Of a stretch of 64,000 nucleotides of DNA, positions 12,498 to 24,849 are shown piece after piece. A program made the translations under genes and the position numbers. The stretch covers positions 95,590,932 to 95,654,931 of the forward strand of contig NC_062232.1 in assembly GCF_902686445.1 (NCBI RefSeq), written 5' to 3'. The number at the start of each line of letters is the position of its first letter. Positions within the stretch are counted from its first letter, which is position 1. A model generated the notes under the pieces. It did not search any database. It saw nothing but the letters and a program-made list of their open reading frames with translations, and had not been told where the DNA came from. Source of the stretch: Sciurus carolinensis. Lineage: Eukaryota; Chordata; Mammalia; Rodentia; Sciuridae.

Positions 12498-12555
12498 TAT
12501 CATTGTACCATCCTCTTCCTTTTTCTTGTTGATCCAGGGTCAGTGAATGAATACA

Positions 12556-12935
12556 AGTATTCATAGCAACTTTTTGCACAATAGCCAAGAACTGAAATCA
12601 GCCCAGTGCTCTTTGATGGAAGAGTAGATAGAACAACTATGGTACATCCATGCTACAGAATTCCACTTGGCAATAAAAAGGAACAAACTGTTGACATACA
12701 ACTTGGATGGATCTCAAGGGACTTATTCTAAACGAGTGAAAAAGGTCAATTTCAAAAGTTTATGTGCCATATGGTTTCATTTATATGACATTCTCAAAAT
12801 CTTACAATTATAAAGCTAGAGAAGAGATTAGTGGCATGCTTGAGGATAAGGACTTGGGGGAGGGGAAGTGTGGCTACAAATGGGCAGCACAGTGGATCCT
12901 TAGAGAAACAGAATAGATATCTTGATTGTGGTCTG
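12556..12935 (+). mobile_element. Old L1 3' end
   Basis: Ancient L1 ORF2 tail and 3' UTR (aatagccaagaactgaaatc, atggatctcaagggacttat, ggtttcatttatatgacatt). No frame. Confidence 0.75.
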
Positions 12936-12968
12936 CACACACACACACACACACACATACGTGCACAT
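12936..12968 (+). repeat. (CA)n microsatellite
   Basis: A short (CA)n run with a few interruptions between the old L1 and the following SINE. Confidence 0.9.
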
Positions 12969-12987
12969 AAAACTAGTCAAATCTTGA

Positions 12988-13116
12988 CGGACATGGTGGC
13001 ACATGCTTGTAATCCCAGCAACTCTGGAGTCTGAGGCAGGAGGATCAAAGCCAGCCTCAGCAACTTAGGCTGTATAAAGAACAATGGGCAAGCACAAGGC
13101 CCTGGGTTCCAGCACC

Positions 13117-13151
<35 letters not shown>
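12988..13151 (+). mobile_element. Dimeric B1-ID SINE with internal deletion
   Basis: ggcacatgcttgtaatccca, then a shortened middle directly joined to caaggccctgggttccagca and a 32-base A-tail. Repeated gaacaatggg on both sides of the ID part suggests an internal duplication. Confidence 0.88.
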
Positions 13152-13154
<3 letters not shown>

Positions 13155-13603
13155 AATGGGGTAGGAATACACAAATGGGGGTCTTATTCTAGTACTTTCA
13201 CTGATTAGATGAACTTGGTCTGATCAGTTCCAACTTCAGAGCCTCAATTTTCCCATCCATAACAGACAGAAATTGAACTGGAATAGAATCATTAGAGTAT
13301 TTGAATTCTGATACTTGTGTGAAATTCTTTTAAAAAAAAATGCTAACTTGGTTTCTTGGTTGCTATTCTTCTATGGCACTGTTTTCTGAGTGGCAATATC
13401 TGATACTAGTTTATCTATATAATAAACCAATACCTATGAACACACTACCAGTTATTGAGTTACTACTGCCACAGAATAGGAAGTATTAACTCAATAAAAA
13501 TGTGTCTCTTTAATGAGGTCTTTCTCCTGAGGAAAAGAATAAGGGTAAATCTTTCACAAGTTTTAATATTCTGGTGGTAAGAGAACTTCTGGTAAGATGG
13601 GCT

Positions 13604-13699
13604 TTTTTTTTTTTTTTTTTGGGGGGTGCTGGGGATCGAACCCAGGGCCTTGTGCTTGCAGGGCAAGCACTCTACCGACTGAGCTATCTCCCCAGCCCC
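13604..13699 (-). mobile_element. ID SINE
   Basis: Reverse ID body with a T-run at the left. Flanked by aagatgggctttt on both sides (from 13594 and from 13700), a clean recent insertion. An apparent tRNA-like fold here is part of the SINE. Confidence 0.95.
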
Positions 13700-13828
13700 A
13701 AGATGGGCTTTTTGATGATACTTCTCAAAAACTAAGCACTCACTTATGGATTAAAAAGGATAACAATAGTCTAGATCTGATTTCACTTCAAAATATCATA
13801 AGTATTTAAAAACCAACAGTCCCTGACC

Positions 13829-14060
13829 TTCAACAGATGAATGGATAAAGAAATGTGGTATATATACACAATGGAATATTACTCAGCCTTAAAAAAGAAT
13901 GAAATTATGGCATTTGCTGGTCAATAGATGGAGCTGGAGAATATCATGCTAAGCGAAATAAGTCAAACCCAAAAAACCAAAGGTGGAATGTTTTCTCTGA
14001 TATGTGGATGTTAATTCACAATAAGCAGGGAGGGCTAGGGTAGAACAGTGCATTCTACTG
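13829..14060 (+). mobile_element. L1 3' terminal fragment
   Basis: Sense L1 tail starting ccttcaacagatgaatggat through atggaatattactcagcctt and gtggaatgttttctctgata. Confidence 0.85.
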
Positions 14061-15003
14061 TCATTTATAACAAATTAAAACAAATTTTTAAAATATATCA
14101 ACTTTAATTTGTATAATTTAAAATGTTTTTGCACATTTTAATACATGTACCTTATCTATTGGTTCAACTGTCTTCTGCTCCAATGATTTGGAGTAATTTC
14201 CTTAATTTTCTGTGAATTTATCCACAGAAATGCAGATTTATTTAAAATAAATCAAATTTAATTGTTTAATATGTGTAAAGGGTAATCTTCCCTGTCTTGG
14301 AACAAGCACTAAAATTTGAACATTTAAAACTAATGTAGTGTCTGGTATATTAAAAGGCAAAGAATAGTTGAATACTGTGCACCAAAATACAGAAGATAAG
14401 TTGAAGTGTGAAAAATAATAAGTAAATTCTTTCATTAGTCTACTTACATTTAGCATAGTAAAAAAATTGTATAATTATAATTGGAATCTGCTATGGCAAA
14501 AAAGTAAAGGAAATATAAAACAAGCATATATGGATTGTTCATATTTTGTGACTCCCTAGGAATTTCGTGAGTTTCATATTCAATGTAAAAAAACAAAGTT
14601 CAGTAAAAGATGATTCAGGATGTCGCTTTAAAAAAAAAGAACAGCAGTTTTTATTATCACTCCCCATAATATAAATAATTGAATTGTCCAATTTGAATTA
14701 TTATGTCATAGAAAGACAGGCACAGTTGCCCCGATTCTTGTTTCTCCGGCCCTAGGTTTCCCTGAGGACAAGCAATTCCTAGGGCCTGCTGTGCAGCAAG
14801 TACCCTGTCTATAGACTCAGACTCAAGAAGATTTATGGATTGAAACTATTGATTTCTACTTTTATGTAGTTGGATGAGCTACTCCTGAATTTGTCCACTA
14901 AACTATCATCAGTCTCCTGTTATCTTCATGAGGATTGATTCACTAAGAAGTAAATTATTTTGTTCCAAGTCACTCAGTGAGCAAGATGTACAAACTATCC
15001 TGC
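14061..15003. other. AT-rich unique sequence
   Basis: No gene or named repeat recognised. The short frames have AT-driven composition. Confidence 0.5.
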
Positions 15004-15099
15004 TTTTTTTTTTTTTTTTTTTTTTGCAGTGCTGGGGATGGAACCCTGGGCCTCTCATTGCTAGGCAAGGGCTCTACTATTGAGCTATGTGCCCAACCC
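15004..15099 (-). mobile_element. ID SINE
   Basis: T-run then tgctggggatggaaccctgg through gctctactattgagctatgt, reverse orientation. Confidence 0.9.
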
Positions 15100-15104
15100 T
15101 ACCA

Positions 15105-15335
15105 ACTGTTTTTGTTGTTGTTGTTGTTTTTGTTGCTTTTTTTGGTTCCTCAGGATTGAACCCAGGGGCACTTAACCCCGAGTCACATCCCCAGCCCTTT
15201 TGATTTTTTACTTTGAGACAAGGTCTCACTAAGTTGCTTAAGACCTTGCTAAATAGTTGAGGCTGGCTTCAGCCTTGAAATGCTCCTGCCTCAGTCTCCC
15301 GAAACGCTGGGATTACAGGTGTGCGCCTCCCACTT
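15105..15335 (-). mobile_element. Dimeric B1-ID SINE with (GTT)n
   Basis: (TTG)n then ggattgaacccaggggcact through gtctcactaagttgcttaag to gggattacaggtgtgcgcct. Adjacent to the preceding ID copy. Confidence 0.92.
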
Positions 15336-16437
15336 GTTTTCTAAACATAACTGCCTCTACAAGCATAAGGTTCACATACTACCTGATAAATATCTAGAAA
15401 CATCCAGCCTGGTGCCCCACGGTAACCTATATTTACTATCCATCAATTGAATTTTCCTTTCCTTCAGTACAGTCTCTGCTAAGGAGAGGAGAAAATAATT
15501 TAAATAATTGTTAATTAATAATAAGATACCAAAGGCAAGGCAAGATGCTTAGGAAACCTTCTGCAGAGTATTTACATTTTTTTCAAAAGAATGCAAATTG
15601 ATGCTCAAATGTATGAATTTCATTTTATGTAAATTAGTGAAAGAGATTGAGAGAATACAGAAAGGTACAGATAAACAGGTGTAAATCATTTGTGGTAGTA
15701 GAGAAATAGGTGAACTGGATAGTTCTTCAAATGAGAAATGTAAACATATTAGGGAAAGATCTAGTTAAGTCTACACAAATATTCATAAATTTAAAGAAAT
15801 ATTAATTAATATTTGGGTTAAGGAAAAAATTAAAGTAAAACCCCAGAACACTGAAATTGACTGTCTCAAGGGAATTTGATGATATCAAGCTTACTTGCAG
15901 ACTCATGGGAAAATCTAAGTGCTACAGGTCAATAGAAGACCCCACATAAAACAAGGATAGCAAACTTTATCTCCAGTGTAAGGATAACAAATATATAATA
16001 AGTATGTAGTATGTACTCTACAATTTTGAAGATGATGAGGTTATTTCTTATTTAATTTCCAAGAAATTTTATAGTTTTCTTTATTTGCTTGATATTCTGA
16101 GTGGTAAAAATCACTTAAGGAAAAACTAGAATTAAACTTACCCCAGTATCCCAACTCCTGGAGAGAAAAGTTGGGAGGACTACAAGTCAAATTATCGACC
16201 TTGAACTTTGATCATGAGTAGAAAAGAGAAAACTCCCTGAGAATTCATAACTATAGCCAGCTTTCATATGGGTCAGTAACTTCTTTTCACATTAACTGAA
16301 TTGTCTCACAAAACTTGAAAGAATTTAATTTATAATGATTCCAACCTGACAAAATTAGTCTTCCTTTGAAGAAATGTTCTTTCTCCCAGCCCTCAAAAAT
16401 TTTTCCACAGAAATTTTTCCGAGAAAAATAACCAGAT

Positions 16438-16474
<37 letters not shown>

Positions 16475-17235
16475 CTTAAATAGTCTACAAAATAAAGCAC
16501 CATGATCAATAAATACCAAAGATGATAATCAGAAGAAATAGAAAACTAGAACATCATACATTGGAATTATTAGATATGAAATATGAAATACAATACAAAT
16601 ATTAATATACTTTAATAAACCAAAGAGATACTTGAACATATGAATAAAGATTAAGCAAATAAAATATACAATTTCTTAGAAATTAAAGAAGACCTAAATA
16701 TCTTCATCTCCTTTAAAATTGCAGAATACATATAAGTACTTATTTTATTTTTGTTAAATTAACAAATGAACTTAAGGAAGTGTTTCCATAAGTACTGAAA
16801 ATTGGACTGTGATCACAGAGGACATGCAGAAAGCATATCCTTGGCTGCAGATCACATGCAGAGCCAACAGAACAAATAGGTCTCTAGGGTCAGTAGCATA
16901 TATAAAACCATGTGTACCTTGCTTGTAACCAGCCTGAAGTGTGCAGGGTGTCAATATTTCCCAATCAATAAAGACTTCTTAAACTCTATAAGCATTAGAG
17001 AGTAACAGAAAGACAAGACTAAATAAGAAAACATGGTAACACATATAATATTTGCAATTGTGATGGAAGATGGAAGAAATTCTGAGTGATAAAAAGCATT
17101 TCAGTTGTTGATCTTTGTCTACTAAAGGGAAAAGAAGCTTAAACCAGATGACAGTATGCCAAACAGAGTTTGGTTAAAAAAAGAGAAAGCACCCTAGTAT
17201 TTCAAGGGCAATTGTGTGCTTATAAAACCACTGGT
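15336..17235. other. AT-rich unique sequence
   Basis: Only a (CA)n run at 16439-16471 stands out. Parts at 16.5-17.0 kb look like very old LINE debris but cannot be assigned. Confidence 0.5.
16439..16471 (+). repeat. (CA)n microsatellite
   Basis: About 16 perfect AC units in otherwise unique sequence. Confidence 0.95.
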
Positions 17236-17463
17236 AGCCAGGTGCGGTGGCGCGTGCCTGTAATCCCAGCAGCTTGGGAGCCTGAGGCAGGAGGATTGTG
17301 AGTTCAAAGCCAGCCTCAGCAATTTAGCAAGGCCCTAAGTAACTTGATGAGAGTTTGCCTCTAAATAAAATACAAAATAGGACTGGGGATGTGGCTCAGT
17401 GGTCACTGAGTTCAATCCCTGATACTGCTCCCTCCCTCAAAAAAAAAAAAAAAAAAAAAAAAC
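17236..17463 (+). mobile_element. Dimeric B1-ID SINE
   Basis: gccaggtgcggtggcgcgtg to gttcaatccctgatactgct and an A-tail. Target duplication aaaaccactgg on both sides. One of the less diverged copies in the window. Confidence 0.95.
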
Positions 17464-18339
17464 CACTGGAAACAATGGAGGAGCACAGATAAAGGAAAGA
17501 AATAGCTAGCTCCTAGTTTTGCCACTTGTTTCCAGGAAATCAGTAAGTTACTAATGTCATCCAAATGAGCAAATGAAAAGAACACTACCAGTGGTCACAG
17601 TTAGCTGAAGCATTGAGGTGAGTGATTTGTGTGAGAATTTAAACCTACGTCTCCCAAGCTATTAAACTGAATTATCAATATCAAGAAAGGAATAACTAAT
17701 AGATATGGAAAATGTGACCTGGGAAAAGGGAGTGAAAAAGAAGGCCGTGCACTAACAGACTTTATCTCCCAAGACAAATGTGTCCCAGGTGCTTGCTGCA
17801 GACAGGGAGGAGGTGTTTTATCACCCCTAAAGTAACAGTCTCTAAGAGGCATTAATCTCCTTCAAAGTAAAGTCTCTCCAGACACTGTCCACAGATCGCC
17901 GACCCAAAAAGTTCAAATTCCTGAGTGCCCTAGGAAACTGATACTCTCACTAGATCACTCCTCAAAATAAGCTATATAAACCCAGTCCCTTTCTTTGTTC
18001 ACTGGTTCATTTTCCACCAGGAAAGTGGGTCCACTGATACTATTTCATACCTGCATCCCCTGTTCCTGTGTGAACTTCATTCCTGAAAAAAACAGCTGAG
18101 ATGATTCATGAGGTTTGCATCCTGCCCTGTCTTTTGGTGCTAACAATAACTACTTGTTACATTTTCACTTTTCATATCTCATGCAGGTGCTTTTTACAAG
18201 CAACGTCTCAACTAGATGGGAAATACTGTTCCCAAGCTCCCAGCGCCCACAATATACAGAGGTCATGGAAGGGAGCAAGAATGGTGCTTGAGTAACAGAA
18301 GAAGATCAAACACCCCCACTAACACAAAAAATTGTGCCT
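17464..18339. other. Unassigned sequence with TATA-like element
   Basis: ataagctatataaacccagt at about 17967-17986 followed by pyrimidine-rich text is reminiscent of an LTR promoter. No LTR ends could be found. Confidence 0.35.
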
Positions 18340-18870
18340 TCCAGGGCTTCACTCTGAGTCTGGAGGATCCTGCTGAAACTGGAGTTTTGAGATGAGATTA
18401 GATTCCCCACTTTGCCAATTTCCTCTGGGCTCATAAATTCTGAAGAATAAAATCCACGGACAGTAAACATCATAGAATTTATTTAAGAGAGAAGAGAGAA
18501 CTCCTTCCAGGCAGGAGGGGACCTGATAGCAAAAAAGCCCATTTTGCTGTGCTGACTTAGGAGTTTATACATGGTTCTGGGTAGAGCTTGGAGCAAAATC
18601 TATGTAAAACAGGCATTGAAAAAGTATCAAGGTTATCTCTTCCTATAACTTCCATCTGGGCTCACCCCCACCTTCCCTTTTTCCCCCACCTCTGGGACAA
18701 TAGAGTTGGCGGAGGTGAGCCTCAAAGTCTTTTACTTTTGAAATAAGCCTTGATGGTGCTCATTAATATGTCTACCCAGTTAGCCTCCTGTTGTGGCTTC
18801 TGTATTTGAACAAGACCTCAATTGGGGCCCATCACTAACTATTCTTATTCACTGCTGGCTTAGAGCTCTT
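18340..18870 (-). mobile_element. Probable LTR
   Basis: On the minus strand there is an R-U5-like segment with AAATAAATTC and gtggattttattcttcagaa after a long CCTCC/purine-poor stretch. Termini and target duplication were not resolved. Family unknown. Confidence 0.45.
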
Positions 18871-18969
18871 CCCTGTCCTCTGTGCCATTGTGTATTCCCC
18901 CAAATAGCTGATCCAGGAAGAACTATCTTATTTAAAGAGGAGTAATTTAAAAGGAATCAATACATATGT

Positions 18970-19501
18970 AAATATTCTACCAGGAAAAAAAAAAATCAGA
19001 GAGAAGAAAAAGATAAAGAAATAACAGATGAAGAGTACTCACTAGAATATATTGTTCTGGAAATGGGCAAATCATGATCAGTCATATTGCTAAGAATTCA
19101 AAGAACTTAATGGGGAAAATTGTCTTACCCTTTAAAAAGCACATGCAAAACAAGAACTCAGCACAAAAGTGCTTAAGAAAGAAAAACTAAGACAAAATAA
19201 AAGTTCGATATAGTCAGAAGAGATCAGGAAAGAAGTGAAAGAGAAAAATAAAGCTATCACAAGAATTAAGACTATAATGGAATCAGTGAATGAAGAGACA
19301 TCATTAAAACCACTATACGGGATAAAGAAGATTAGCTTGAGAAAAGTAATCCAAGGTATTGCAGAAAGAACACAAAAGAACTAGGAAGAAATGATTGACT
19401 TTTTAAGACATAAATAGGAGCTTCAACACATTATTGATTTCCCCCAAAAAGAGACAAGAAGAAATTAGAACAGAAAACTTATTCAAAATCATATTAGAAA
19501 A
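18970..19501 (+). mobile_element. Old L1 fragment, 5' half split by the ERV
   Basis: A-rich sequence resembling ORF1-side L1 sequence in the plus orientation. It resumes after the ERV at 27363 with sequence like a known L1 ORF1 3' region (ctgaaactcaaagaaat, gacatgccaggaac). Degenerate, no open frame. Confidence 0.55.
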
Positions 19502-19813
19502 TGAAAGTACCCAGAAAACCACTCCAGATGCAGGAACTCACACAAGAGATTTTATTAAGCGGACAAACAGATTGTCTGCTCTCAAGGGTGAGGGAGAGAG
19601 AGAGAGAGAGAGAAAGAAAGACAATGGCAGGGAAGCTATTCTTAAGTAACGGAAGTTCATGGGCTAATAACAATTGGACCAATGGATGATGAGGAAGTTC
19701 ACAGGCTAACAATCTAGGTTGTAAAATGGTGGAGCGGGGGCAGAATAATGGCCGCAGGAAAATGGTGGGAAAGCAGTAAATGCCTGCAACTTTGTTAACC
19801 CATTGTCCCTTCA
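19502..19813 (-). repeat. 3' LTR of the HERV-H-like ERV
   Basis: 312 bp, bounded by TGAAAG and CCTTCA, homologous to 27055-27362. A (GA)n/(GAAA)n block lies at about 19595-19620. It differs from its partner by scattered substitutions and small indels. Confidence 0.9.
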
Positions 19814-19826
19814 TTCCCCCATTTTG
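19814..19826 (-). other. ERV polypurine tract
   Basis: Immediately before the 3' LTR the minus strand reads AAAATGGGGGAA, the classic plus-strand primer shape of gammaretroviruses with a single T interruption. Confidence 0.75.
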
Positions 19827-20949
19827 GTTTTTATAAGAAGATCCCTTTTGAGCATAGGGGCGAAGATCCATCTTCAGTAGTTGCTTCCTGCTGGGCCTGG
19901 GCATAGAGCTGATTCAGGAGAGGGAGATGTCATCACAGTAGGCCAGGGGTTGGGAACTGAATTGTTCCCCTGGGGAGTGCACTTGTAGCCAGGCTACAAT
20001 TCTTCCTTTATGAGGTCCTGATATTCCTGTAATACAAGCTGATTAATAGTCTGATTAGAATTTTTTTGAATCTGATTTTGTGCAAATCTCAACATGCAGG
20101 GGGCAAAAGCCAGTGTGATGGCAATTATAAGGAGTGGGGATATAAATGGGAGAATAAGTAGTCATAATTGGCCTGAAATGGACCACGAGGATCTTTGGGT
20201 AAGTTTGTTCCTTCTCCTCTCCAAGTCCTCCTGCAGTTGTTTGATCTTGTCCTTAACAACACCTTATTGGTTGACATAGAAGTAGCACTCTTCCTGAGAG
20301 CACTTCCCTTTTTCTAGTGAACCCACAGGGTGGCTTCCATTGGAAAATATGCACCTGGAATATCAAATTGGAAGAGAAGCACTCCTGATAATTTTGGGGT
20401 GAGATCTGCCTGCTCCAAGGGGGTGCTGTTGAAAGTCAAAAGTTGTTAAAGTCTAGGGCACTAGCCAGGAGATGAGAGAACCCTGCTTTCATGCACTTCC
20501 AACATTCCTGTGCCATGAGAGGGTTAGTTAAATTGAGTATGTGGTGTGTGGTGGTAACTACCTGTGTTAAGAGTGGATCCTCTAGGACTGGTTTCCAGTG
20601 AATGGAGAGGTTGAGGAAATGGCAGGTGGAATGAAACAGGTCGTGTAGGATCTGGGGTATTTCTGTGAACAATTCCTTATGGCATGCTTGGTCCATCTGA
20701 CATACTCCCCAGTGGGTTTGATAGGACCAACAGTAGGTGTGGGGATTCCAGTTTTTGTCCCATGTCTGGGAGGGAGAAAATGGCTGGCACCTGGACAGAT
20801 CTACTGGTGAAAAATTCGATAGTTAGGAAAATGGTAGATAGGGCGAATGGCAGGGAAGGCAAGAAGGTAGCTGGCAGTCCATCCTTATGGCTGGGCATGG
20901 TTGTCTGGTGCCTCCTTGTTCTGGTCCTCGATGTCTGGAATGGGAAGAA
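19827..20949 (-). pseudogene. ERV envelope remnant
   Basis: Two short frames (20677-20898 and 20436-20696) lie where surface-unit sequence is expected. Nearer the 3' LTR there is a coiled segment (KIKQLQEDLERRR), a hydrophobic anchor-like stretch and a cytoplasmic-tail-like end. All are in different frames with stops, so no envelope protein is encoded. Confidence 0.6.
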
Positions 20950-22262
20950 GGGTGGAGGACTTGATGGCCTTCAGCCTGTGGTGGAGAAGTCCCACCAGGG
21001 TGACAGAGTATTGGTTGTAAAAGGCCTGTGGGTTACAAGCTGGAGAGGAGTTTGTGGATTGACAGTAGAGTTTAACCCGAGAAATGTGTAGCCATCCTAG
21101 TAAACCTCACACCTTGACAGCAGTGGGCATAGCCAGGATCACTGTATGGGGTTCCTGCCATTTGGGAGATAGAGGGGCTCTAGCCTCCTGAGGAGAGATA
21201 AGAACTTGGACTCCTATTTGAAGAGGTTGAGTCAGGGGGCCAGACAAGGGTCTAGGTAGGGAGGAGTCGGCATAATCCCATAGGAATGCCTGAATGTGGC
21301 TTAGGAGAGGAACGAATACACGAGAAGGAAGAGGGGAAGGAAGGGGCGTTATCCCAGGGGGAAGGAGAGGACAATGGTACATTGGCTGAAAAGGGGAGAT
21401 ATTGACAGGTTTCTTTGGGAATGAGCAAAGATGCAGAAGAGCAAGAAGCAGGAGTTTAACCCAGTCAAGGCAAAGTTTGGTTATGAACTTTTTAAGAGTT
21501 TTGTTTTGTTTTGTTCTACTTTACCCAATGACTTTGGATGAAAGGGAATGTGGAAATGCCAAGGGACCCCAAGAGCCTTGGCAAGTTGTGGGAAACTTGA
21601 GAGATAAATTCAGGTCCATTATCTGACTGGAGGAGGTAGGGTACTCCAAAGTGAGGAATGATTTCATGAAGAATGAAGGTAGAGACAGCTAGTGCCCTTT
21701 TGTTGGAGGTAGGGATGGCTCAGCCCATCCTGAGAAGGTTGTCTACCATGACCAAAGGATATTTAGATTTTCTTATTGTGGGCATGTGAGTGAAGTCAAG
21801 TTGCCAGTCTACCCCTGGAATGGCACCATGGGGCTGGTAAGTAGGAAAATTGGGGTCCTGACGACAGTAGGATTGGTTCGTAGGCAAACTTCACATGTGG
21901 AGGAGAATTCCTTCAGAAATGAGATGTCAGAGGAGAATCAGTGCAATGAGTCTTAGCAAATTGTGAGGAGTGAAGAAAGGTTGGGGTGGAATAGATGGTG
22001 GAGGTGGAAAGTATCTCCCTGTTGCGGGCGGTGGAGTAAGGGATCATGGAGAGTCATGATGGGGCTGGTGTGAATGATAGGGCCGCTCTTGTAGCCTCCT
22101 CATCTGCCTTGTTGTTGCCTGAAGAGATGAATGATTGGTCTGTCTGATGGGCCCGGCATTGTACAAGGCCTATAGTTGCTGGAAGGTGAACAGCCTCAAG
22201 GAGGTTTAGGATGTAGCTAGAGTTGGTGATGGAGTTCCCTTTTGAGGTTAAAAAAGGCCCCT
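20950..22262 (-). pseudogene. ERV integrase remnant
   Basis: A zinc-binding end (CEVCLRTNP, about 21.87 kb), a core with DFTHMP and SDNGPEF containing two of the D,D-35-E residues, and a C-terminal block with APLSPKWQEPHTVIL (21107-21382) are visible in different frames. Stops and indels separate them. The part near 21.49-21.53 kb (repeated TTTTG units) looks degraded. Confidence 0.75.
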
Positions 22263-22907
22263 CTATTTCCAAATAGCAGGTTGGGAGAGAATAATATGAG
22301 AAGCGTATTTAGAGTCAGTGCAGATTGTGAGGGATTCTCCCTTTGCGAGGGTGAATGTGCAGGTGAGGGTGGTTAGTTCCACCTGATGGTTGGTGGTGGT
22401 CTTAGGTAGTGGTCCTGACTCTACAAGCTTTTCCAGGGAGACAATGACATATCCAGTCCATTGGATCCCTTCATGGAGAAAAGAGCTCCCATCAGTGAAC
22501 CATATGAAAGTAGGGTTGTGTAAGGCCTCCTCCTGAACATTGGAGGGGCAGGGGAGTAACTCTTCCAGAGTCTCAAGGCAGCTATGGGTTGCTGAAGCAT
22601 GCATGTCAGAAGGCGGGGGTAAGAGGGTGGCTGGATTTAAAGGAGGGCATGTCTTAAAGGAAATGGAAGAGTCCTCAACAAGAACAGTTTGCAAAGCTAA
22701 CACCCGACAGTGTGGTAGAGTTTGCAGACCCTTATAAGTAAGAAGCTCAGACAAACAATGAGGTGAAAGCACTTCAGTTGGAACCTCAAAGGAAAGTTTT
22801 TTTGATTCCTGGGTTAAGAAAAATGCTGCAGGGGCTGGGGAGATAGCTCAGTTGGCAGAGTGCTTGCCTTGCAAGCACAAGGCCCTGGGTTCAATCCCCA
22901 GCCCTGC

Positions 22908-22943
<36 letters not shown>

Positions 22944-22986
22944 GCTGCAGCCAGTATCCTAAGTCATGGTGCCCAGCCTCTTACAG
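22263..22986 (-). pseudogene. ERV pol: end of connection and RNase H remnant
   Basis: Downstream of the inserted solo LTR pol resumes with RGWAP then LRILAAA. After an ID SINE a 169-codon open stretch (22263-22772) carries the RNase H signatures FTDGSSF and CTDSKYA. The domain continues in another frame into 22.1-22.3 kb (AHQTDQ and NNKADEEA). The longest open block is accidental survival; flanking frames are broken. Confidence 0.85.
22831..22942 (+). mobile_element. ID SINE inside ERV pol
   Basis: A tRNA-derived ID body (ggggctggggagatagctca ... ccctgggttcaatccc) with a 35-base A-tail, flanked by the near-identical duplication tgctgcag / cgctgcag. Confidence 0.92.
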
Positions 22987-23566
22987 TGGGGTTGTAAAAG
23001 AGTAGAGACCCCCTTATAAAAAGAAAAAGGTAGAGACCCTCTGATATAAAACAAGTATATCTAATTAAGATTGACCAAACCAAAATGGGTGCAAATAAAA
23101 TCATTGAGTTGTGCTGACTGTGGTAAATACAAGGACAGTACCTGAGATAAAATAATGTGACCATGAGTTAAGGACATTGTGACCATTTATGTGAAGCAAC
23201 CCATCCCTTCAGAGGCCCCAGAAGCTGCCGGTTTCAGATACGGGTAGTCTGGCTCCCACACCTGACTGACCCTGCTAACCCACCAGGTGCAGCCTGAAAT
23301 AGATAAGCTGGAGCTGGCTGCTTGCACTCCTTGGGGGGGAAAGGAAAAAGGCCCCTATCGTCAGCCTGCCAGGATGTTTTTATGGTTTTCACTTTAAAAA
23401 CGAGCTTGCTGAAGTCACTCCCCACCACCACTGCCCCACTTGGAGTAGTGGTCCTCACATGTCAGTCTGTTTTCTTTTTCTTTTTCTTTTCTCTTTTCCC
23501 AAAATAAAACTTTTTTCCTACTTTAATTTCTGGTGGTCTCATTATGCATCAATAACTGACCCCACA
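22987..23566 (+). mobile_element. Solo LTR inserted in ERV pol, opposite orientation
   Basis: A 580-bp unit starts TGGGGTTG and ends ACCCCACA. It is flanked by perfect 4-bp duplications ACAG at 22983-22986 and 23567-23570. Removing it rejoins pol reading DPV-RGW. A polyadenylation-type AAATAAAA at about 23503 close to the end sets its orientation as plus, opposite to the host ERV. It is a different LTR family, so it inserted later and then recombined to a solo LTR. Confidence 0.85.
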
Positions 23567-23570
23567 ACAG

Positions 23571-24849
23571 GGTCTAGCCTTTTTGATAGGTATGCCACTG
23601 GGCCAAAGGTGGGGCTGGACATGTGCCCTAAGATCCCCAGAGTGAACCACTTTTCTCAGAGACAAACAGGTAGAATAACCTGGTGATGTCAGGGAGGTGT
23701 AGGGCTTGGGCTTGAAGAAGGGCTTTCCTTAGGGTCTGGAAAGGGGCTTCTACCGGGTTGAGGAGAGGTTCAATGGGAGCGCCCTTTGAAGCCTCATCAA
23801 AGGGGCCATCAGGATGGAAAAATTTGGGATCCAGGATTGTAAATATCCTGCTAACACTAGAAAGGAAAGGATTTCTTCCTTGGTAGATGGAGTGAGCATG
23901 TCCTGCAATAATGCTTTTCTATCTACAGTGATGGCCTTAAATCCAGGTGAGACGCTGACTCCTAAGTAAACAACCCAAGATTGGGAAAGCTGCACCTTTT
24001 CTAGAGAGACCCTATACCCTTTGTCAGCCAGAAAACTTAGAAGCTTAATAGTGTCTCCTTGAGAGTCCTCGAGAGAGGGATACATAGAAGAAGATCATCA
24101 ACATACTGTAAGAGGAGGAAATGAAAGTAAGAGAGGCAAGATCACGAGACAGTGTTTGACCAAAGAGGTGAGGCTGTCCCAAAATCCCTGTGGGAGAACT
24201 GTCCAGGTCAGCTGAGAAGAAATTTTACTGAGAGGGTCAGTCCAGGTGAAAGCAAAGAGATCCTGTGAGTCAGGATGAAGAGGGACAGTGAAAAAGGCAT
24301 CCTTCAAATCCAACACAGAGAATTATGTGGTGGAAGAGGGTATAGAGGAAAGCAAGGTGTAGGGATTGGGCACAATGGGGAAGATGGGGACAATTGCCAA
24401 GTTGATGATGTGGAGATCTTGCATCCATTAGGCTTTTAACAGCCAGGATGGGAGTGTTATAAGGTGAGTTGGTGGGGTACAAGAAGCCTTTTTGCCTTAA
24501 ATCTGGGATGACTGGTTGAAACCCTAAGAAGTTCCTTTGAAGGGGATATTGGGGCCTGGACTGGGTAGGATGTTGAGTCCTTCAGGCGAATGAGTACAGG
24601 CGAGCATGTGACTACAGAGGGTATGTGGGTGTCTCAGACCTTGGGGTCAACAAGGGAGGGAGGGAGGGGATATGAAGACTCGGGTTGGGTTGCATAGTCC
24701 TGCAAGGTTGTGAGGAGAGGAACAGCAGAGGAGTCTTGGTGGAGGTGTATGTGGGTGAGAAGGAAATAGAGGCACCCAATTTGGTTAGGCTGGTCCCTTC
24801 CCAGGAGGGAAATGGGACACATAAGAATTATTAAAAAGGAATGAGTGAA
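23571..24849 (-). pseudogene. ERV reverse transcriptase remnant
   Basis: Pieces in alternating frames include the N-terminal motif GFLYPTNSPYNTPIL, the catalytic [17 protein letters not shown] segment (about 24.3 kb) and the YVDD active site at 24094-24105, followed by the connection domain (about 23750-24085) up to YLSKRLDPVVG. Frameshifts separate the blocks. The sequence is then interrupted by a solo LTR at 22987-23566 and resumes beyond it. Confidence 0.85.

Noticed and set aside
13604..13699. tRNA gene
   Set aside because: The tRNA-like boxes belong to an ID SINE with A-tail and target duplication; the same applies to every ID copy in the window.
17967..17986. TATA-like promoter
   Set aside because: No gene follows and no LTR borders could be defined; kept only as a remark.
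22263..22772. 169-codon frame as an independent host gene
   Set aside because: RNase H part of the ERV pol, with both ends broken and flanked by other pol blocks.
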